Counted from the first letter of the stretch, positions 34,152-43,572 are shown. The stretch: 64,000 nucleotides of DNA from JANLQX01 sp031368215 (GCA_031368215.1 JANLRD010000274.1:61265-125264); one strand, 5' to 3'. Made by a program: numbers and translations. Notes: generated from the sequence alone by a model not told the origin.

Positions 34152-34221
34152 GGCCGTCCATCTTGGTGGCCCTCGGTCTCCGGGTCGAGTTCGTCGTGCC
34201 GACGGGCCGAACCGGCCAATC

Positions 34222-35784
34222 TCAGGCGAGCGGACCCACCGCCGCCGTGACCGCGTCGACGATGGCGTTCGAACGGACGAGCTCCTCACCCAGGGCTAGT
34301 TCAGGGGAGAGGTAGCGATCGGGGCCGATGCCTTCGACGACGGCACGGATCTGGGCGTGTGCCGCAGCCGTGCCTGGCGCCGGCGTCAGCGGTGAGCGTG
34401 CGTCGATGCCACGCGCTGCGATGAGGCACTCCACGGCGAGAATGCGGCGGAGGTTGTCGATGATGAGGCGCAGCTTGCGGGCGGCTCCCCAGGCCATCGA
34501 CACATGGTCTTCCTGCATGCCCGACGTGGGTGCGGAGTCGATGCTCGCCGGGTGGGCGAGGCGTTTGTTCTCGCTCAGCATCGCCGCACTCGTGTAGTGG
34601 GCGATCATCATCCCCGAATCGACGCCGGGGTCGTCGGCGAGGAACGGCGACAGGCCGTGTGAGCGAGTGCGGTCGAGCATGCGGTCCATACGTCGTTCGG
34701 AGATCGCGCTCACGTCGGTCAGGGCGATGGCGAGGAAGTCGGCGGCGTAACCGAGAGGGGCGCCGTGGAAGTTGCCACACGACTCCACTCGTCCGTCCGG
34801 CAGGACCATTGGGTTGTCGATGGCCGACGCGAGTTCTCGCTCGACGACCCCGATGACGAACTCGAGCGTGTCACGCGCTGCTCCGTGCACCTGCGGCGTG
34901 CAGCGCACGGAGTACGCATCCTGCACCCTGCTGTCACCGTGCCGATGGCTCGCAACGATCTCGGAGCCGGCAAGCAACGCGCAGAGATTCGCTGCGCTTG
35001 CGGCCTGTCCGGGATGGGGACGGAGCGCCTGGAGGTCTGCGGCGAACGGTCGGTCGGTGGCGAGCAGGGCCTCGACAGTAAGCGCGCAGGCGATATCGGC
35101 ATGCATGAGCAGCGACCTCGCATCGGCCACGGCGAGGCAGAGCATGCCGAGGATGCCGTCGGTCCCGTTCGTGAGCGCAAGGCCTTCCTTCTCGGCGAGC
35201 ACGAGAGGTCGGAGTCCGGCTTCGGCGAGGGCGGTCGCGGCTGGCTTGGCGGTCCCGTGGTGATCCACGGTTCCTTCCCCGATGAGGGCGAGCGCCACGT
35301 GGGCCAGCGGCGCGAGGTCACCGCTCGCGCCGAGCGATCCGTGCTCGTGCACATGGGGGGCGATGTCGTGGTTGAGGAGATCGACGAGTCCCTGCGCCGT
35401 TGTCGGTCGCGCTCCGCTGGCGCCGAGGGCAAGGGTGCGGGCACGGAGGAACGCCAGCCCGCGGACGACCTCGCGCTCGACGAGGGGTCCCATGCCGGCG
35501 GCATGTGACCGGACGAGGGCGACCTGCAGATCGGCCCGGCGGGCCGGGGGAATCGACACGTTGGCGAGAGCCCCGAACCCGGTGGAGATCCCGTAGACCG
35601 GATCGCCTTCGGCGAGGCGCTCCACGATGGCCCGGGCCTTCCGCATGCGTTCCATCGCCTCGCCGCTGATCGCCACGGGTGCACCGTGGCGGGCGACGGC
35701 GACGACGTCGTCGATCGTCACGCCGGGGCCGTAGAGGATCACCGGGGAGGCGGAGGCGGAAGCGGAGGTTCGGGGTGCGGACAT
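34222..35784 (-). CDS. hutH: Histidine ammonia-lyase
   Basis: HutH deaminates histidine to urocanate. The MIO prosthetic group forms from Ala-Ser-Gly in GSLGASGDLAPLAH. YGISTGFGALANV, NGTDGILG and the late QEDHVSMAWGAARKL region also match. The 520-residue protein starts at the - strand ATG at 35784. It is transcribed opposite to hutU-def-hutF-hutI, and about 2.3 kb of unrelated genes separates the two parts. Confidence 0.96.
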   Translation of the reverse strand: MSAPRTSASASASPVILYGPGVTIDDVVAVARHGAPVAISGEAMERMRKARAIVERLAEGDPVYGISTGFGALANVSIPPARRADLQVALVRSHAAGMGPLVEREVVRGLAFLRARTLALGASGARPTTAQGLVDLLNHDIAPHVHEHGSLGASGDLAPLAHVALALIGEGTVDHHGTAKPAATALAEAGLRPLVLAEKEGLALTNGTDGILGMLCLAVADARSLLMHADIACALTVEALLATDRPFAADLQALRPHPGQAASAANLCALLAGSEIVASHRHGDSRVQDAYSVRCTPQVHGAARDTLEFVIGVVERELASAIDNPMVLPDGRVESCGNFHGAPLGYAADFLAIALTDVSAISERRMDRMLDRTRSHGLSPFLADDPGVDSGMMIAHYTSAAMLSENKRLAHPASIDSAPTSGMQEDHVSMAWGAARKLRLIIDNLRRILAVECLIAARGIDARSPLTPAPGTAAAHAQIRAVVEGIGPDRYLSPELALGEELVRSNAIVDAVTAAVGPLA

Positions 35785-35853
35785 CGCCACGGAGGCTACT
35801 TGTCCGACAAAATCCACCGGCCCTCGGCTGAGGCTCGCCTACCGTCGTGCGCC

Positions 35854-36396
35854 ATGAGCGAGATGAACGACGTCGTGCCGGAAACCAAGGACTGGACCTG
35901 GGTGCTCGAGGCGAAGTGCGACGACTGCGGGTTCGACGCCCCCGGACTCGACCTGGCGACGGTCCCGGGCCGACTCGAGGCGAACGCCGCTACGTGGGTG
36001 GAGGTACTCGCGCGGCCTGGTGTTCGAGATCGTCCGGCCGCCGGGGTGTGGTCCCCGCTCGAGTACGCGTGTCACGTTCGTGACGTGTTCAGCCTCTACG
36101 ACTACCGCCTGCACCTCATGCTGGGTCAAGACGACCCGCACTACCCGAATTGGGATCAGGACGAGACCGCGGTGACGGACCGCTACCGGGAGCAGGACCC
36201 CGCAACGGTGTCCGTCGAACTCGTCGAGGCCCAGCGTCGGCTTAGCGCATCCTTCGCCGGAGTGCACGGCGCTCAGTGGCATCGGACGGGCAACCGAAGC
36301 GACAACAAGCGGTTCACCATCGAGAGCTTCGCTCGCTACATGCTCCACGATCCCGTTCACCACGTGTGGGACGTGACTCATATGCGCGCTGACTGA
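35854..36396 (+). CDS. DinB-like (DUF664-type) four-helix protein
   Basis: This 180-residue protein resembles DinB/mycothiol-dependent-type helical-bundle enzymes: WSPLEYACHVRDVFSLYDYRL in the first half and FARYMLHDPVHHVWDVTHM near the end. Histidines 3-4 residues apart in the last helix are typical metal ligands of the family. The ATG at 35854 lies 69 bp from the divergent hutH start, implying a shared promoter region. Function is unknown; a thiol- or metal-dependent transferase is only a family-level guess. Confidence 0.8.
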   Translation: MSEMNDVVPETKDWTWVLEAKCDDCGFDAPGLDLATVPGRLEANAATWVEVLARPGVRDRPAAGVWSPLEYACHVRDVFSLYDYRLHLMLGQDDPHYPNWDQDETAVTDRYREQDPATVSVELVEAQRRLSASFAGVHGAQWHRTGNRSDNKRFTIESFARYMLHDPVHHVWDVTHMRAD

Positions 36397-36447
36397 AAAG
36401 TCGACCTGCGCATCGTAAGGCACAGGCTGCCGTACGATCTATTGCTT

Positions 36448-37305
36448 ATGGCATCGGCCTTTCGCTACCCGTCGGATCGTCCACGAGTGGCGGTGTTCAT
36501 CGCGATCGGCCTTGTCGACCTCGCGGTCTGTCTCTTCGTGGGCAACCCGTTCCTGGTCGTCCTGTACTGCGCCGCGTCGATCCTGCCGAAGGGAATGACC
36601 TGCGCCTTCAACCATCACCATCAGCACCTGTCCACGTTCAACTCCCGGATCCTGAATCGGGCGCTCGAGGTCGTCTACGCCCTGCAGACCGGCGTGACCA
36701 GTCACACTTGGACCCTGCATCACACGGTCGGGCATCACAAGAACTATCTCGACCAGAGCGCCGACGAGTCGCGGTGGCGGCGACGGAGCGGGATACCGAT
36801 GGGCCGGATCGAGTACTCGTTCGTCACCGGGGTCACGGCGTACTACCGGGCGTGGAAAGCCGGGAAGAGCTACCCGAAGTATCGGAGCGTATTCCTGCGC
36901 ATGCTCATCCCCGTGTTCGCGGCGATCGCCGTCGTCGTGTACCTGCGACCGTTCGCCGGGACGATGATCTTCGTGGTGATGCCGGCTTTCATGCTCTTCG
37001 GGACGGCCTGGGCTACCTACGATCACCACTCGAGTCGCCCGACCGACCCGGTGTTCGGCGCGACGACCAACGTCGTGCAACCGCTCTACAACTTCTGGAC
37101 CGGAAACCTCGGCTACCACACCGCGCATCACTTCCGTCCGAGCGCGCACTGGTCGAAGGTTCCGGCTATCCACGCCACGATCGCCAGTCAGATCCCCGCC
37201 GATGCATACCTGCAGCCGGGCTTCCCGTATCGACAGCTCCGGTTGATCGACGCCCTGATCAAGTCACCGAAGTACCGCCTCCCGTCGAGCGTTCTCGCCA
37301 AGTAG
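36448..37305 (+). CDS. Membrane fatty acid desaturase-family protein
   Basis: The 285-residue protein has hydrophobic spans and the three histidine boxes of membrane di-iron desaturases/hydroxylases: NHHHQHL, HHTVGHHKN and HTAHHFRP. A further DHHSSRP is present. These boxes bind the di-iron centre that inserts double bonds or hydroxyls into acyl chains. Start ATG 36448; TTG 36442 is possible. No electron donor gene is adjacent. Substrate and position specificity cannot be read from sequence. Confidence 0.87.
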   Translation: MASAFRYPSDRPRVAVFIAIGLVDLAVCLFVGNPFLVVLYCAASILPKGMTCAFNHHHQHLSTFNSRILNRALEVVYALQTGVTSHTWTLHHTVGHHKNYLDQSADESRWRRRSGIPMGRIEYSFVTGVTAYYRAWKAGKSYPKYRSVFLRMLIPVFAAIAVVVYLRPFAGTMIFVVMPAFMLFGTAWATYDHHSSRPTDPVFGATTNVVQPLYNFWTGNLGYHTAHHFRPSAHWSKVPAIHATIASQIPADAYLQPGFPYRQLRLIDALIKSPKYRLPSSVLAK

Positions 37306-37317
37306 GGCCGGTCCCCG

Positions 37318-37743
37318 TTACCTGGGTCGTTCACTCCGAACTCCCGGGAAGCGGGTGAAGTCGGCGTCGTAGGTGATCACCGTTGCCCGATGTTCGAGGG
37401 CGAGCGCGGCCAGGTGGGCGTCGGAGACGAGGTTGCCACCGGTTCCCGCGACCGAGAGCAACTCGCGCACGTGGTCGAGGTGCTTTGCGGTCGGGTGCAC
37501 GATCATCGCCGAGGGCGCGCCGGTCCACGTGTCGACGATGGACAACGCCTGGGTGACGGGGAGGGGCGCCGGGAAGAGCCCGACCTTCGTGGACAGGCGC
37601 AGGAACGCCAACAGCGAGATCCACGGCAGGCCCACGGAGCTCGACCCGTTCAGCGCACCATCGAGCCAGCGCCTTGCGCTCGCGTGATGTCCTGCGTCCT
37701 CGTTCACGGCATAGAGCAGGACGTTGGCATCGACGAGGTTCAC
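37318..37743 (-). CDS. vapC: PIN-domain ribonuclease toxin, VapC family
   Basis: The protein (141 residues) has the PIN acidic residues in VDANVLLYAVNED at the N-terminus, SDAHLAALA in the middle and TYDADFTRFPG at the end. VapC toxins cleave tRNA or rRNA and are inhibited by the cognate VapB. The GTG start at 37743 overlaps the vapB stop by 4 bp, the normal antitoxin-first order. Confidence 0.88.
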   Translation of the reverse strand: MNLVDANVLLYAVNEDAGHHASARRWLDGALNGSSSVGLPWISLLAFLRLSTKVGLFPAPLPVTQALSIVDTWTGAPSAMIVHPTAKHLDHVRELLSVAGTGGNLVSDAHLAALALEHRATVITYDADFTRFPGVRSERPR

Positions 37744-37994
37744 GATGACGAACGCATCTTGCGAAGGAGTTCTTCGTCCTCGAGCTCCGATGCGAGTTGG
37801 ATGGCCCGGTCGAGGTTGACCGTGGGCGTGCCGAGGCGGGCGGTCGGCGTCTCGACGCGGGAGCCCTGGTCGCTCTGACGCAGGCCTCGGCGGACGGCGT
37901 CGTTCAGTGCCTGTTTGAACGGCACCCCTTCTGCGGCCATGCGCTGGCGCAGTAGCGCCTCGGTGTCGGGATCGAGGGTGACCGTCGTCCTCAT
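37740..37994 (-). CDS. vapB: VapB-type antitoxin
   Basis: The 84-residue protein begins MRTTVTLDPDTEALLRQRM, a ribbon-helix-helix DNA-binding N-terminus, and has a charged C-terminus (ELEDEELLRKM) that would wrap the toxin. It overlaps vapC and presumably autoregulates the pair through the palindrome-containing region just upstream. Confidence 0.85.
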   Translation of the reverse strand: MRTTVTLDPDTEALLRQRMAAEGVPFKQALNDAVRRGLRQSDQGSRVETPTARLGTPTVNLDRAIQLASELEDEELLRKMRSSS

Positions 37995-38022
37995 GGTGAC
38001 AGCATAGCATCAAATCTTTTTG

Positions 38023-38032
38023 CATCATGATG
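38023..38032. promoter_or_regulatory. Short palindrome upstream of vapBC (candidate operator)
   Basis: CATCATGATG is a perfect 10-bp palindrome 28 bp before the vapB start, in an AT-rich patch also holding GCATAGCATC. RHH antitoxins bind such sites. The match is short, so the call is tentative. Confidence 0.3.
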
Positions 38033-38111
38033 TCCAGGAGCGCCCTCGGAGCTGGGCACCGGCACGCAACCGCGACGGGAGCAGCCGGTACCCACCGCAT
38101 ACGCTGAGGGG

Positions 38112-39770
38112 GTGCCTTCCGGACCCCGCCCCGTACGCGCCAACCGTGGATCAACGCTGACCTGTCGGGGGTGGGGTCAGGAGGCGGCCCAGCGGATGCT
38201 CATGAACAACCTCGACCCCGAGGTCGCGGAGCGTCCCGACGACCTCGTCGTCTACGGGGGGACCGGCCGGGCGGCGAGGTCGTGGGATGCGTTCGACGCC
38301 ATGGTCCGCACACTCACGTCCCTCGCCGACGACGAGACGATGCTCGTGCAGTCGGGAAAGCCCGTCGGTGTGTTCCGCACGCACGAGTGGGCGCCGCGGG
38401 TGCTGCTGGCGAACTCGAACCTCGTTCCCGAGTGGGGGAACTGGGATGAGTTCCGGCGTCTCGAACAACTCGGCCTCACGATGTACGGCCAGATGACGGC
38501 AGGCTCCTGGATCTACATCGGCACCCAGGGCATCCTGCAGGGCACCTATGAGTGCTTCGCCGAGATTGCCCGGCGGAAGTTCGCTGGCTCGCTCGCCGGC
38601 ACGATCACCCTCACCGCCGGTCTCGGTGGCATGGGCGGTGCCCAGCCATTGGCCGTGACCATGAACGACGGCGTCGCACTGTGCGTCGACGTGGACCCGA
38701 CCCGGGTGCAGCGCCGCCTCGAGACCCGGTACCTCGATGAGATCGCCGACTCGCTCGACGACGCCGTCGCGCGTTGCGAGAAAGCCAAACGCGAGCGACG
38801 TCCTCTGTCGGTAGGTGTCGTCGGCAACGCCGCCGACGTGCTTCCCCGCCTTCTCGAGGCCGGCTTCCCGGCTGACATCGTGACCGATCAGACGAGTGCG
38901 CACGACCCGCTCTCCTACGTTCCACACGACCTCACCCAGGAGGCGGCCGATCGTCTGCGCGCAGATAATCCTGCTGAGCTCATTCGCCGGTCCCGCGAAT
39001 CCATGGCAGCCCACTGCGCCGCAATGGTCGGCTTCATGGACGGTGGTGCTGAGGTGTTCGACTACGGCAACAGCCTTCGCGCCGAAGCCAAGCTCGGTGG
39101 ATTCGCCCGTGCCTTCGACTATCCGGGCTTCCTCCCGGCCTACATTCGCCCCCTCTTTTGCGAAGGCAAGGGCCCGTTCCGGTGGGTTGCGCTTTCGGGT
39201 GATCCCGCCGACATTGCGGCCACCGATCGTGCCGTGCTCGAGGAGTTCCCGGACGACGACGGTTTGGCGAAGTGGATACGGATGGCGGGGGAGCGTGTGG
39301 CGTTCCAGGGACTCCCGGCGCGGATCTGCTGGCTCGGATACGGCGAACGCCACCGGCTCGGCCTTCGTTTCAACGAGATGGTCCGGCGAGGTGAACTCAA
39401 GGCACCGATCGTGATCGGGCGCGATCACCTCGACTCCGGCTCGGTCGCCTCCCCGTATCGCGAGACCGAAGCGATGGCCGACGGTTCCGACGCCATCGCG
39501 GACTGGCCCCTGCTCAACGCATTGGTGAACACTTCGAGCGGAGCGTCGTGGGTGAGCATCCACCACGGCGGTGGCGTCGGGATCGGTCGTTCCATCCATG
39601 CCGGCATGGTCGCACTCGCCGACGGTACCGATCTGGCCGCGGAGAAGCTTTCGCGGGTACTGGTCAATGATCCCGGCATGGGCGTGATCCGCCACGTCGA
39701 CGCCGGCTACCCCGAAGCCGTCAAGGCCGCCGACGAGCGCGGTGTTCGCATTCCGATGCGCGAGGGCTGA
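38112..39770 (+). CDS. hutU: Urocanate hydratase
   Basis: HutU converts urocanate to imidazolonepropionate using tightly bound NAD. The 552-residue length and segments such as DDLVVYGGTGRAARSW, TAGSWIYIGTQGILQGTYE, TAGLGGMGGAQPLA, TDQTSAHDPL and ARICWLGYGER with the active-site cysteine are characteristic. GTG start at 38112. def follows after 6 bp. Confidence 0.97.
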   Translation: MPSGPRPVRANRGSTLTCRGWGQEAAQRMLMNNLDPEVAERPDDLVVYGGTGRAARSWDAFDAMVRTLTSLADDETMLVQSGKPVGVFRTHEWAPRVLLANSNLVPEWGNWDEFRRLEQLGLTMYGQMTAGSWIYIGTQGILQGTYECFAEIARRKFAGSLAGTITLTAGLGGMGGAQPLAVTMNDGVALCVDVDPTRVQRRLETRYLDEIADSLDDAVARCEKAKRERRPLSVGVVGNAADVLPRLLEAGFPADIVTDQTSAHDPLSYVPHDLTQEAADRLRADNPAELIRRSRESMAAHCAAMVGFMDGGAEVFDYGNSLRAEAKLGGFARAFDYPGFLPAYIRPLFCEGKGPFRWVALSGDPADIAATDRAVLEEFPDDDGLAKWIRMAGERVAFQGLPARICWLGYGERHRLGLRFNEMVRRGELKAPIVIGRDHLDSGSVASPYRETEAMADGSDAIADWPLLNALVNTSSGASWVSIHHGGGVGIGRSIHAGMVALADGTDLAAEKLSRVLVNDPGMGVIRHVDAGYPEAVKAADERGVRIPMREG

Positions 39771-39776
39771 GCATCG

Positions 39777-40352
39777 ATGGCCGTCCGCCCCATTGCCCAC
39801 ATCGGTCATCCGATCCTGCGCGTCCCCACGCGAACGGTGACGACTGAGGAGTTGGCCAGTCCTGAGATCCAGGGCGTCATCGACGATCTGATCGACACGA
39901 TGCGCGCTGCCAACGGCGCGGGGATCGCGGCGAACCAGATCCACGAATCGATGCGGATCACCGTCGTGGAGGTCAATCAGAACCCGCGCTATCCGTACAA
40001 ACCCAAGATCCCGCTCACGGTGCTCGTGAATCCTGAGATCGAGTTCCTCGACGACGAGCTCGTCGAGATCAACGAGGGCTGCCTCAGCGTGCCGAACCTG
40101 CGCGGGAATGTGATGCGCCACGTGAACATCCGCATCCGCTACCTCGACCGTGATGGGGTTGCCCACGACGAGATCAGGCGGGGGCTCACCGCCGGCACGT
40201 TGCAGCACGAATGTGACCACCTCGACGGGAAGCTGTTCGTCGACCGCGTCACGGACCCGACCACCTTCACCACATGGGAGCAGTTCGAGCTGTACCACCG
40301 CGACGCGTTCATCGAGCGGATCACCAAGTTCGTCGAACGAGTGGGATCGTAA
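39777..40352 (+). CDS. Peptide deformylase-family protein inside the hut operon
   Basis: All three deformylase motifs are present: GAGIAANQ (motif 1), EGCLSV (motif 2, metal Cys) and QHECDHLDG (motif 3, two metal His and catalytic Glu). Length is 191 residues. Gaps of 6 and 7 bp to hutU and hutF place it firmly in the histidine-degradation operon. It could be the ordinary peptide deformylase, but HutF makes N-formylglutamate and no hutG is visible, so it may deformylate that metabolite. That role is my inference. The C-terminal tail FTTWEQFELYHRDAFIERIT is longer than in minimal enzymes. Confidence 0.88.
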   Translation: MAVRPIAHIGHPILRVPTRTVTTEELASPEIQGVIDDLIDTMRAANGAGIAANQIHESMRITVVEVNQNPRYPYKPKIPLTVLVNPEIEFLDDELVEINEGCLSVPNLRGNVMRHVNIRIRYLDRDGVAHDEIRRGLTAGTLQHECDHLDGKLFVDRVTDPTTFTTWEQFELYHRDAFIERITKFVERVGS

Positions 40353-40359
40353 GCGCGCT

Positions 40360-41694
40360 GTGCAACTGTGGTGTGAGCGGGCATGGTTGGGAGGTGACTC
40401 GCTCACGAGAGGCGTGCTCCTTTCGATCAACAATGGGGTGTTCACCGATGTTTCGACTGTCGACGCGCCCCCCTCCGACGCCGAAGTCGTTCGTGGCGCT
40501 GCGCTGCCCGGCTTCGCCAACGCCCACTCCCATGCGTTCCACCGGGCGCTGCGAGGGCGCACTCACGGCGGCACAGGATCGTTCTGGACCTGGCGGGAGC
40601 AGATGTACTCCGTCGCCGCCCGCCTCGACCCCGACTCCTATCTCGCACTGGCTACCGCGACGTTCGCGGAAATGGTGCTCTGCGGGTACACCGCCGTCGG
40701 CGAGTTCCACTATCTGCACCACGCACCGGGTGGTGTCGCCTACTCGGATTCCAACGCGATGGGTGCGGCGCTCATCGAGGCCGCTCGGGTTGCCGGCATT
40801 CGCATCACGCTGCTCGACACGTGCTATCTCCGCGGGGGTTTCGACGTCGAACTCAACCACGTACAGCGACGCTTCTCCGACGGCAGCGTTGATCAATGGG
40901 CGGCGCGCAACGACCGACTCGCCTTGGCAGATGTCGTGAACCGTTCCACGCGGCTGGGCGCGGCTATCCATTCCGTACGCGCGCTTTCTTTCGTGGACAT
41001 GGGCGGAGTTGCGTCATGGTCGGCCGCTGCCGGTTGTCCCCTGCATGCTCATGTCTCCGAACAGCGGGCCGAGAATGACGCCTGCCTGGCACTTACCGGC
41101 CGCACGCCATCGCAATTGCTCGCCGATGCGGGCGCGGTCGGTGAGGCGTTCTCGGCCGTCCACGCGACTCACGTGAGCCCGCAGGACATCGCCATCCTCG
41201 GGTCCGCTCGTGCCACGGCGTGTTTCTGCTGCACGACCGAGCGCGACCTCGCGGATGGAATCGGTCCGTCGCGATCTCTTGCCGATGCGGGAGCGCGGCT
41301 GTCGATCGGGTCCGATTCCCATGCGGTGATCGATCCGTTCGAGGAGGTCAGGGCCATCGAGTCACATCAACGGCTCGCGACGAATGCGCGCGGCGTGCAC
41401 GGTCCTGCCGAGTTGCTGCGTGCCGGGTCGTTCGATGGCTACGCGTCGATCGGTTGGTATGGCGGTGTCCTAGCCGCCGGTGCGGTTGCCGACCTTGTCG
41501 TCATCGACCCATCATCGGTTCGCCTCGCCGGATCGAATGCTGATGACGCGGCGTCGCTCGTGTTCGGAGCGTCGGCGCCTGATGTCTGTCAGGTGATGGT
41601 TGACGGCCAGTGGGTGGTCCGGGACGGGTCACACCTGTCGATCGACGTGCCACGAGCGCTCGCGACTTCGATCGATTCGCTCTGGTTCGAGTGA
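40360..41694 (+). CDS. hutF: Formimidoylglutamate deiminase
   Basis: This amidohydrolase-superfamily protein (444 residues) has ALPGFANAHSHAFHRALRG with the metal HxH, a GYTAVGEFHYLHH segment, PLHAHVSEQRAEN and IGSDSHAVIDPFEEVRAIE. These match HutF, which releases ammonia from N-formimino-L-glutamate to give N-formyl-L-glutamate. The GTG at 40360 places it 7 bp after the deformylase gene. hutI follows after 10 bp. Guanine deaminase-type enzymes are the alternative, but operon context favours HutF. Confidence 0.9.
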   Translation: MQLWCERAWLGGDSLTRGVLLSINNGVFTDVSTVDAPPSDAEVVRGAALPGFANAHSHAFHRALRGRTHGGTGSFWTWREQMYSVAARLDPDSYLALATATFAEMVLCGYTAVGEFHYLHHAPGGVAYSDSNAMGAALIEAARVAGIRITLLDTCYLRGGFDVELNHVQRRFSDGSVDQWAARNDRLALADVVNRSTRLGAAIHSVRALSFVDMGGVASWSAAAGCPLHAHVSEQRAENDACLALTGRTPSQLLADAGAVGEAFSAVHATHVSPQDIAILGSARATACFCCTTERDLADGIGPSRSLADAGARLSIGSDSHAVIDPFEEVRAIESHQRLATNARGVHGPAELLRAGSFDGYASIGWYGGVLAAGAVADLVVIDPSSVRLAGSNADDAASLVFGASAPDVCQVMVDGQWVVRDGSHLSIDVPRALATSIDSLWFE

Positions 41695-41704
41695 GGACGC
41701 TCGC

Positions 41705-42856
41705 GTGACCACCACCGTGATCGACAACATCGGCCAACTGGTCACCTGCGACGCGTCGCTGGGCGAGGGACCGCTGGGAGTCGCTCGCGGTGTCGCCCTC
41801 GTGGTGGAGGACAGTCGGATCTTCGCCATCGAAGCCGCCGGACGAACGAGCGCGGATGAACGTATCGATGCCGAGGGCTCTTGCGTGATGCCCGCATTCG
41901 TCGACTCCCACACCCATCTGGTGTTCGCCGGGGATCGTGCCGATGAGTTCGTCGCCCGGATGGCGGGGCGACCCTACGAGGCTGGCGGGATTCGCGTTAC
42001 CACCGAGGCGACCCGATCGTCGAGCGATGCCGAACTCCGACGGCTCACGTCGCTGCGCCTTGCCGAGGCCAGGCGGCACGGCATCGGCCATGTCGAGATC
42101 AAGTCCGGTTACGGGCTCGATGTCGTGACCGAAGAGCGGTGCTGCGCGCTGGCCGCGGAACTCACCGACGACGTGACCTTCCTCGGGGCGCACGTGGTGC
42201 CGGCTGACTACGCCAGCCGCGTCGATGACTACGTGGACCTCGTGTGCGGGCCGATGCTCGATGCCTGCGCCACCCGGTCGAAGTGGATCGACGTGTTCTG
42301 CGAGCGGGGGGCATTCGACGTGGACCAGAGCCGGACGATCCTCGAAGCCGGCCGCGCCCGCGGTCTCGGGTTGCGCGTCCATGCGAACCAACTCGGCCAC
42401 GGACCCGGCGTGCAACTCGCGGTGTCGCTCGGTGCGGCGAGCGCGGATCACTGCACCTATCTCTCCGACGCAGACCTCGACGCGTTGGCGGGAAGCGACA
42501 CGGTGGCCACCTTCCTTCCGGCGGCCGACTTCTCGACGCGGCAGCCCTATCCGGACGCACGCCGGGCGCTTGACGCGGGAGTCCGCATCGCCATCGCCAC
42601 GAACTGCAACCCCGGATCGAGTTACACCACGTCGATGGCGTTCTGCATGGCCCTCGCCGTGCGGGACATGGGGCTCACGGCCGAGGAAGCCGTCCTCGCC
42701 GCGACTCGGGGCGGCGCAAGCGCCCTCCGACGCACGGATGGGCTCGGCACCCTCTCGCCGGGAGCGACCGCCAAGATCGCCATCCTCGACGCGCCCTCGT
42801 TCGCCCATATCGTCTATCGCCCGGGCGTCAACCTCGTGCGGAGGGTCATCGGCTGA
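41705..42856 (+). CDS. hutI: Imidazolonepropionase
   Basis: HutI opens the imidazolone ring to give N-formiminoglutamate. The 383-residue protein has PAFVDSHTHLVFAGDRADEF with the metal histidines, HVEIKSGYGLD, TFLGAHVVPADY, RVHANQLGHGPG and ATNCNPGSSYTTSM. The GTG at 41705 lies 10 bp after hutF. It ends the operon before a strong hairpin. Confidence 0.96.
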   Translation: MTTTVIDNIGQLVTCDASLGEGPLGVARGVALVVEDSRIFAIEAAGRTSADERIDAEGSCVMPAFVDSHTHLVFAGDRADEFVARMAGRPYEAGGIRVTTEATRSSSDAELRRLTSLRLAEARRHGIGHVEIKSGYGLDVVTEERCCALAAELTDDVTFLGAHVVPADYASRVDDYVDLVCGPMLDACATRSKWIDVFCERGAFDVDQSRTILEAGRARGLGLRVHANQLGHGPGVQLAVSLGAASADHCTYLSDADLDALAGSDTVATFLPAADFSTRQPYPDARRALDAGVRIAIATNCNPGSSYTTSMAFCMALAVRDMGLTAEEAVLAATRGGASALRRTDGLGTLSPGATAKIAILDAPSFAHIVYRPGVNLVRRVIG

Positions 42857-42911
42857 GCCGAATCGCATCGCAAGAGAGACTCATGGGTACTCCCTCCCGA
42901 CGACCGGGCGC

Positions 42912-42942
42912 CGGCGGTGGGGCCATGTGGCCGCCACCGCCG
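42912..42942. terminator. GC-rich hairpin between convergent hutI and a membrane-protein gene
   Basis: CGGCGGTGG and GGCC pair with GGCC and CCACCGCCG around the loop ATGT, with one bulged G. It lies 56 bp after hutI and just beyond the end of the opposing gene. No T-run follows, but a bidirectional terminator is likely. Confidence 0.6.
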
Positions 42943-42957
42943 TCGATCGTTCTGGCC

Positions 42958-43572
42958 TCACGCAGAGATGAGGTGATCCGATTCTTTGCGCATGCCGTGG
43001 ACGAATCCGGCGATCGACGCCAGCAGAAGGACCAGGGCGGCAAGGAAGGCCACCGTCGCGGCCTGGCCGGCGCGCTCACCGAAGATGCTGAAGCCGTAGC
43101 CCGTCAGCAGGAGTCCTCGGAGCGTCTCGCCCTTGAAGAGCGTGTCGGTCTTCCCGGCCAACGTCTTCGCCGCCGTGTCGAGGTCCTTGGAGGCCTGGGC
43201 CCCGGGATCAGCGGTGAGTGCCTTGTCGGCCGCCGCACGGGCTGCGCGCGACTCCCCACTGGTCTGCGAATAGGTCTTCCCGCCGTTGACCTCTTTCACG
43301 TGGCGACCGATGTACTCGTTGGCGTAGCACTCCGCCTGTTTGCCCGACGTGAGCGGTTTGCCGGCGTTCTTGACGAGACAGGCCGCCGACTTCTCGTCGT
43401 CGGACAGACCGGCCACCGGCGTGAAGTTGATCTGCTGGGCCGACATCTGATCGCGCACATAGGACTTGGCGAAGTTCGACTGGTTGCGGAGGACGAGCCC
43501 GAGCACCAAGAGGAGCAGTGCCATGAGCACGCCCCCGATGCTGAAGATCAGGTCCAGCTTCTTTCGAGTCAT
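42958..43572 (-). CDS. Two-span membrane protein of unknown function
   Basis: The 204-residue protein starts MTRKKLDLIFSIGG, has a span at about 11-28, an extracytoplasmic loop of some 120 residues with two cysteines (SAACLVKN, QAECYANE), and a second span at about 170-192. The two cysteines could form a disulfide. I do not recognise a family. It stands alone, converging with hutI. Confidence 0.7.
   Translation of the reverse strand: MTRKKLDLIFSIGGVLMALLLLVLGLVLRNQSNFAKSYVRDQMSAQQINFTPVAGLSDDEKSAACLVKNAGKPLTSGKQAECYANEYIGRHVKEVNGGKTYSQTSGESRAARAAADKALTADPGAQASKDLDTAAKTLAGKTDTLFKGETLRGLLLTGYGFSIFGERAGQAATVAFLAALVLLLASIAGFVHGMRKESDHLISA

Noticed and set aside
38151..40562. Over 800-codon open frame antisense to hutU and def
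   Set aside because: Both genes on the + strand are certain; the antisense frame is a by-product of third-position GC.
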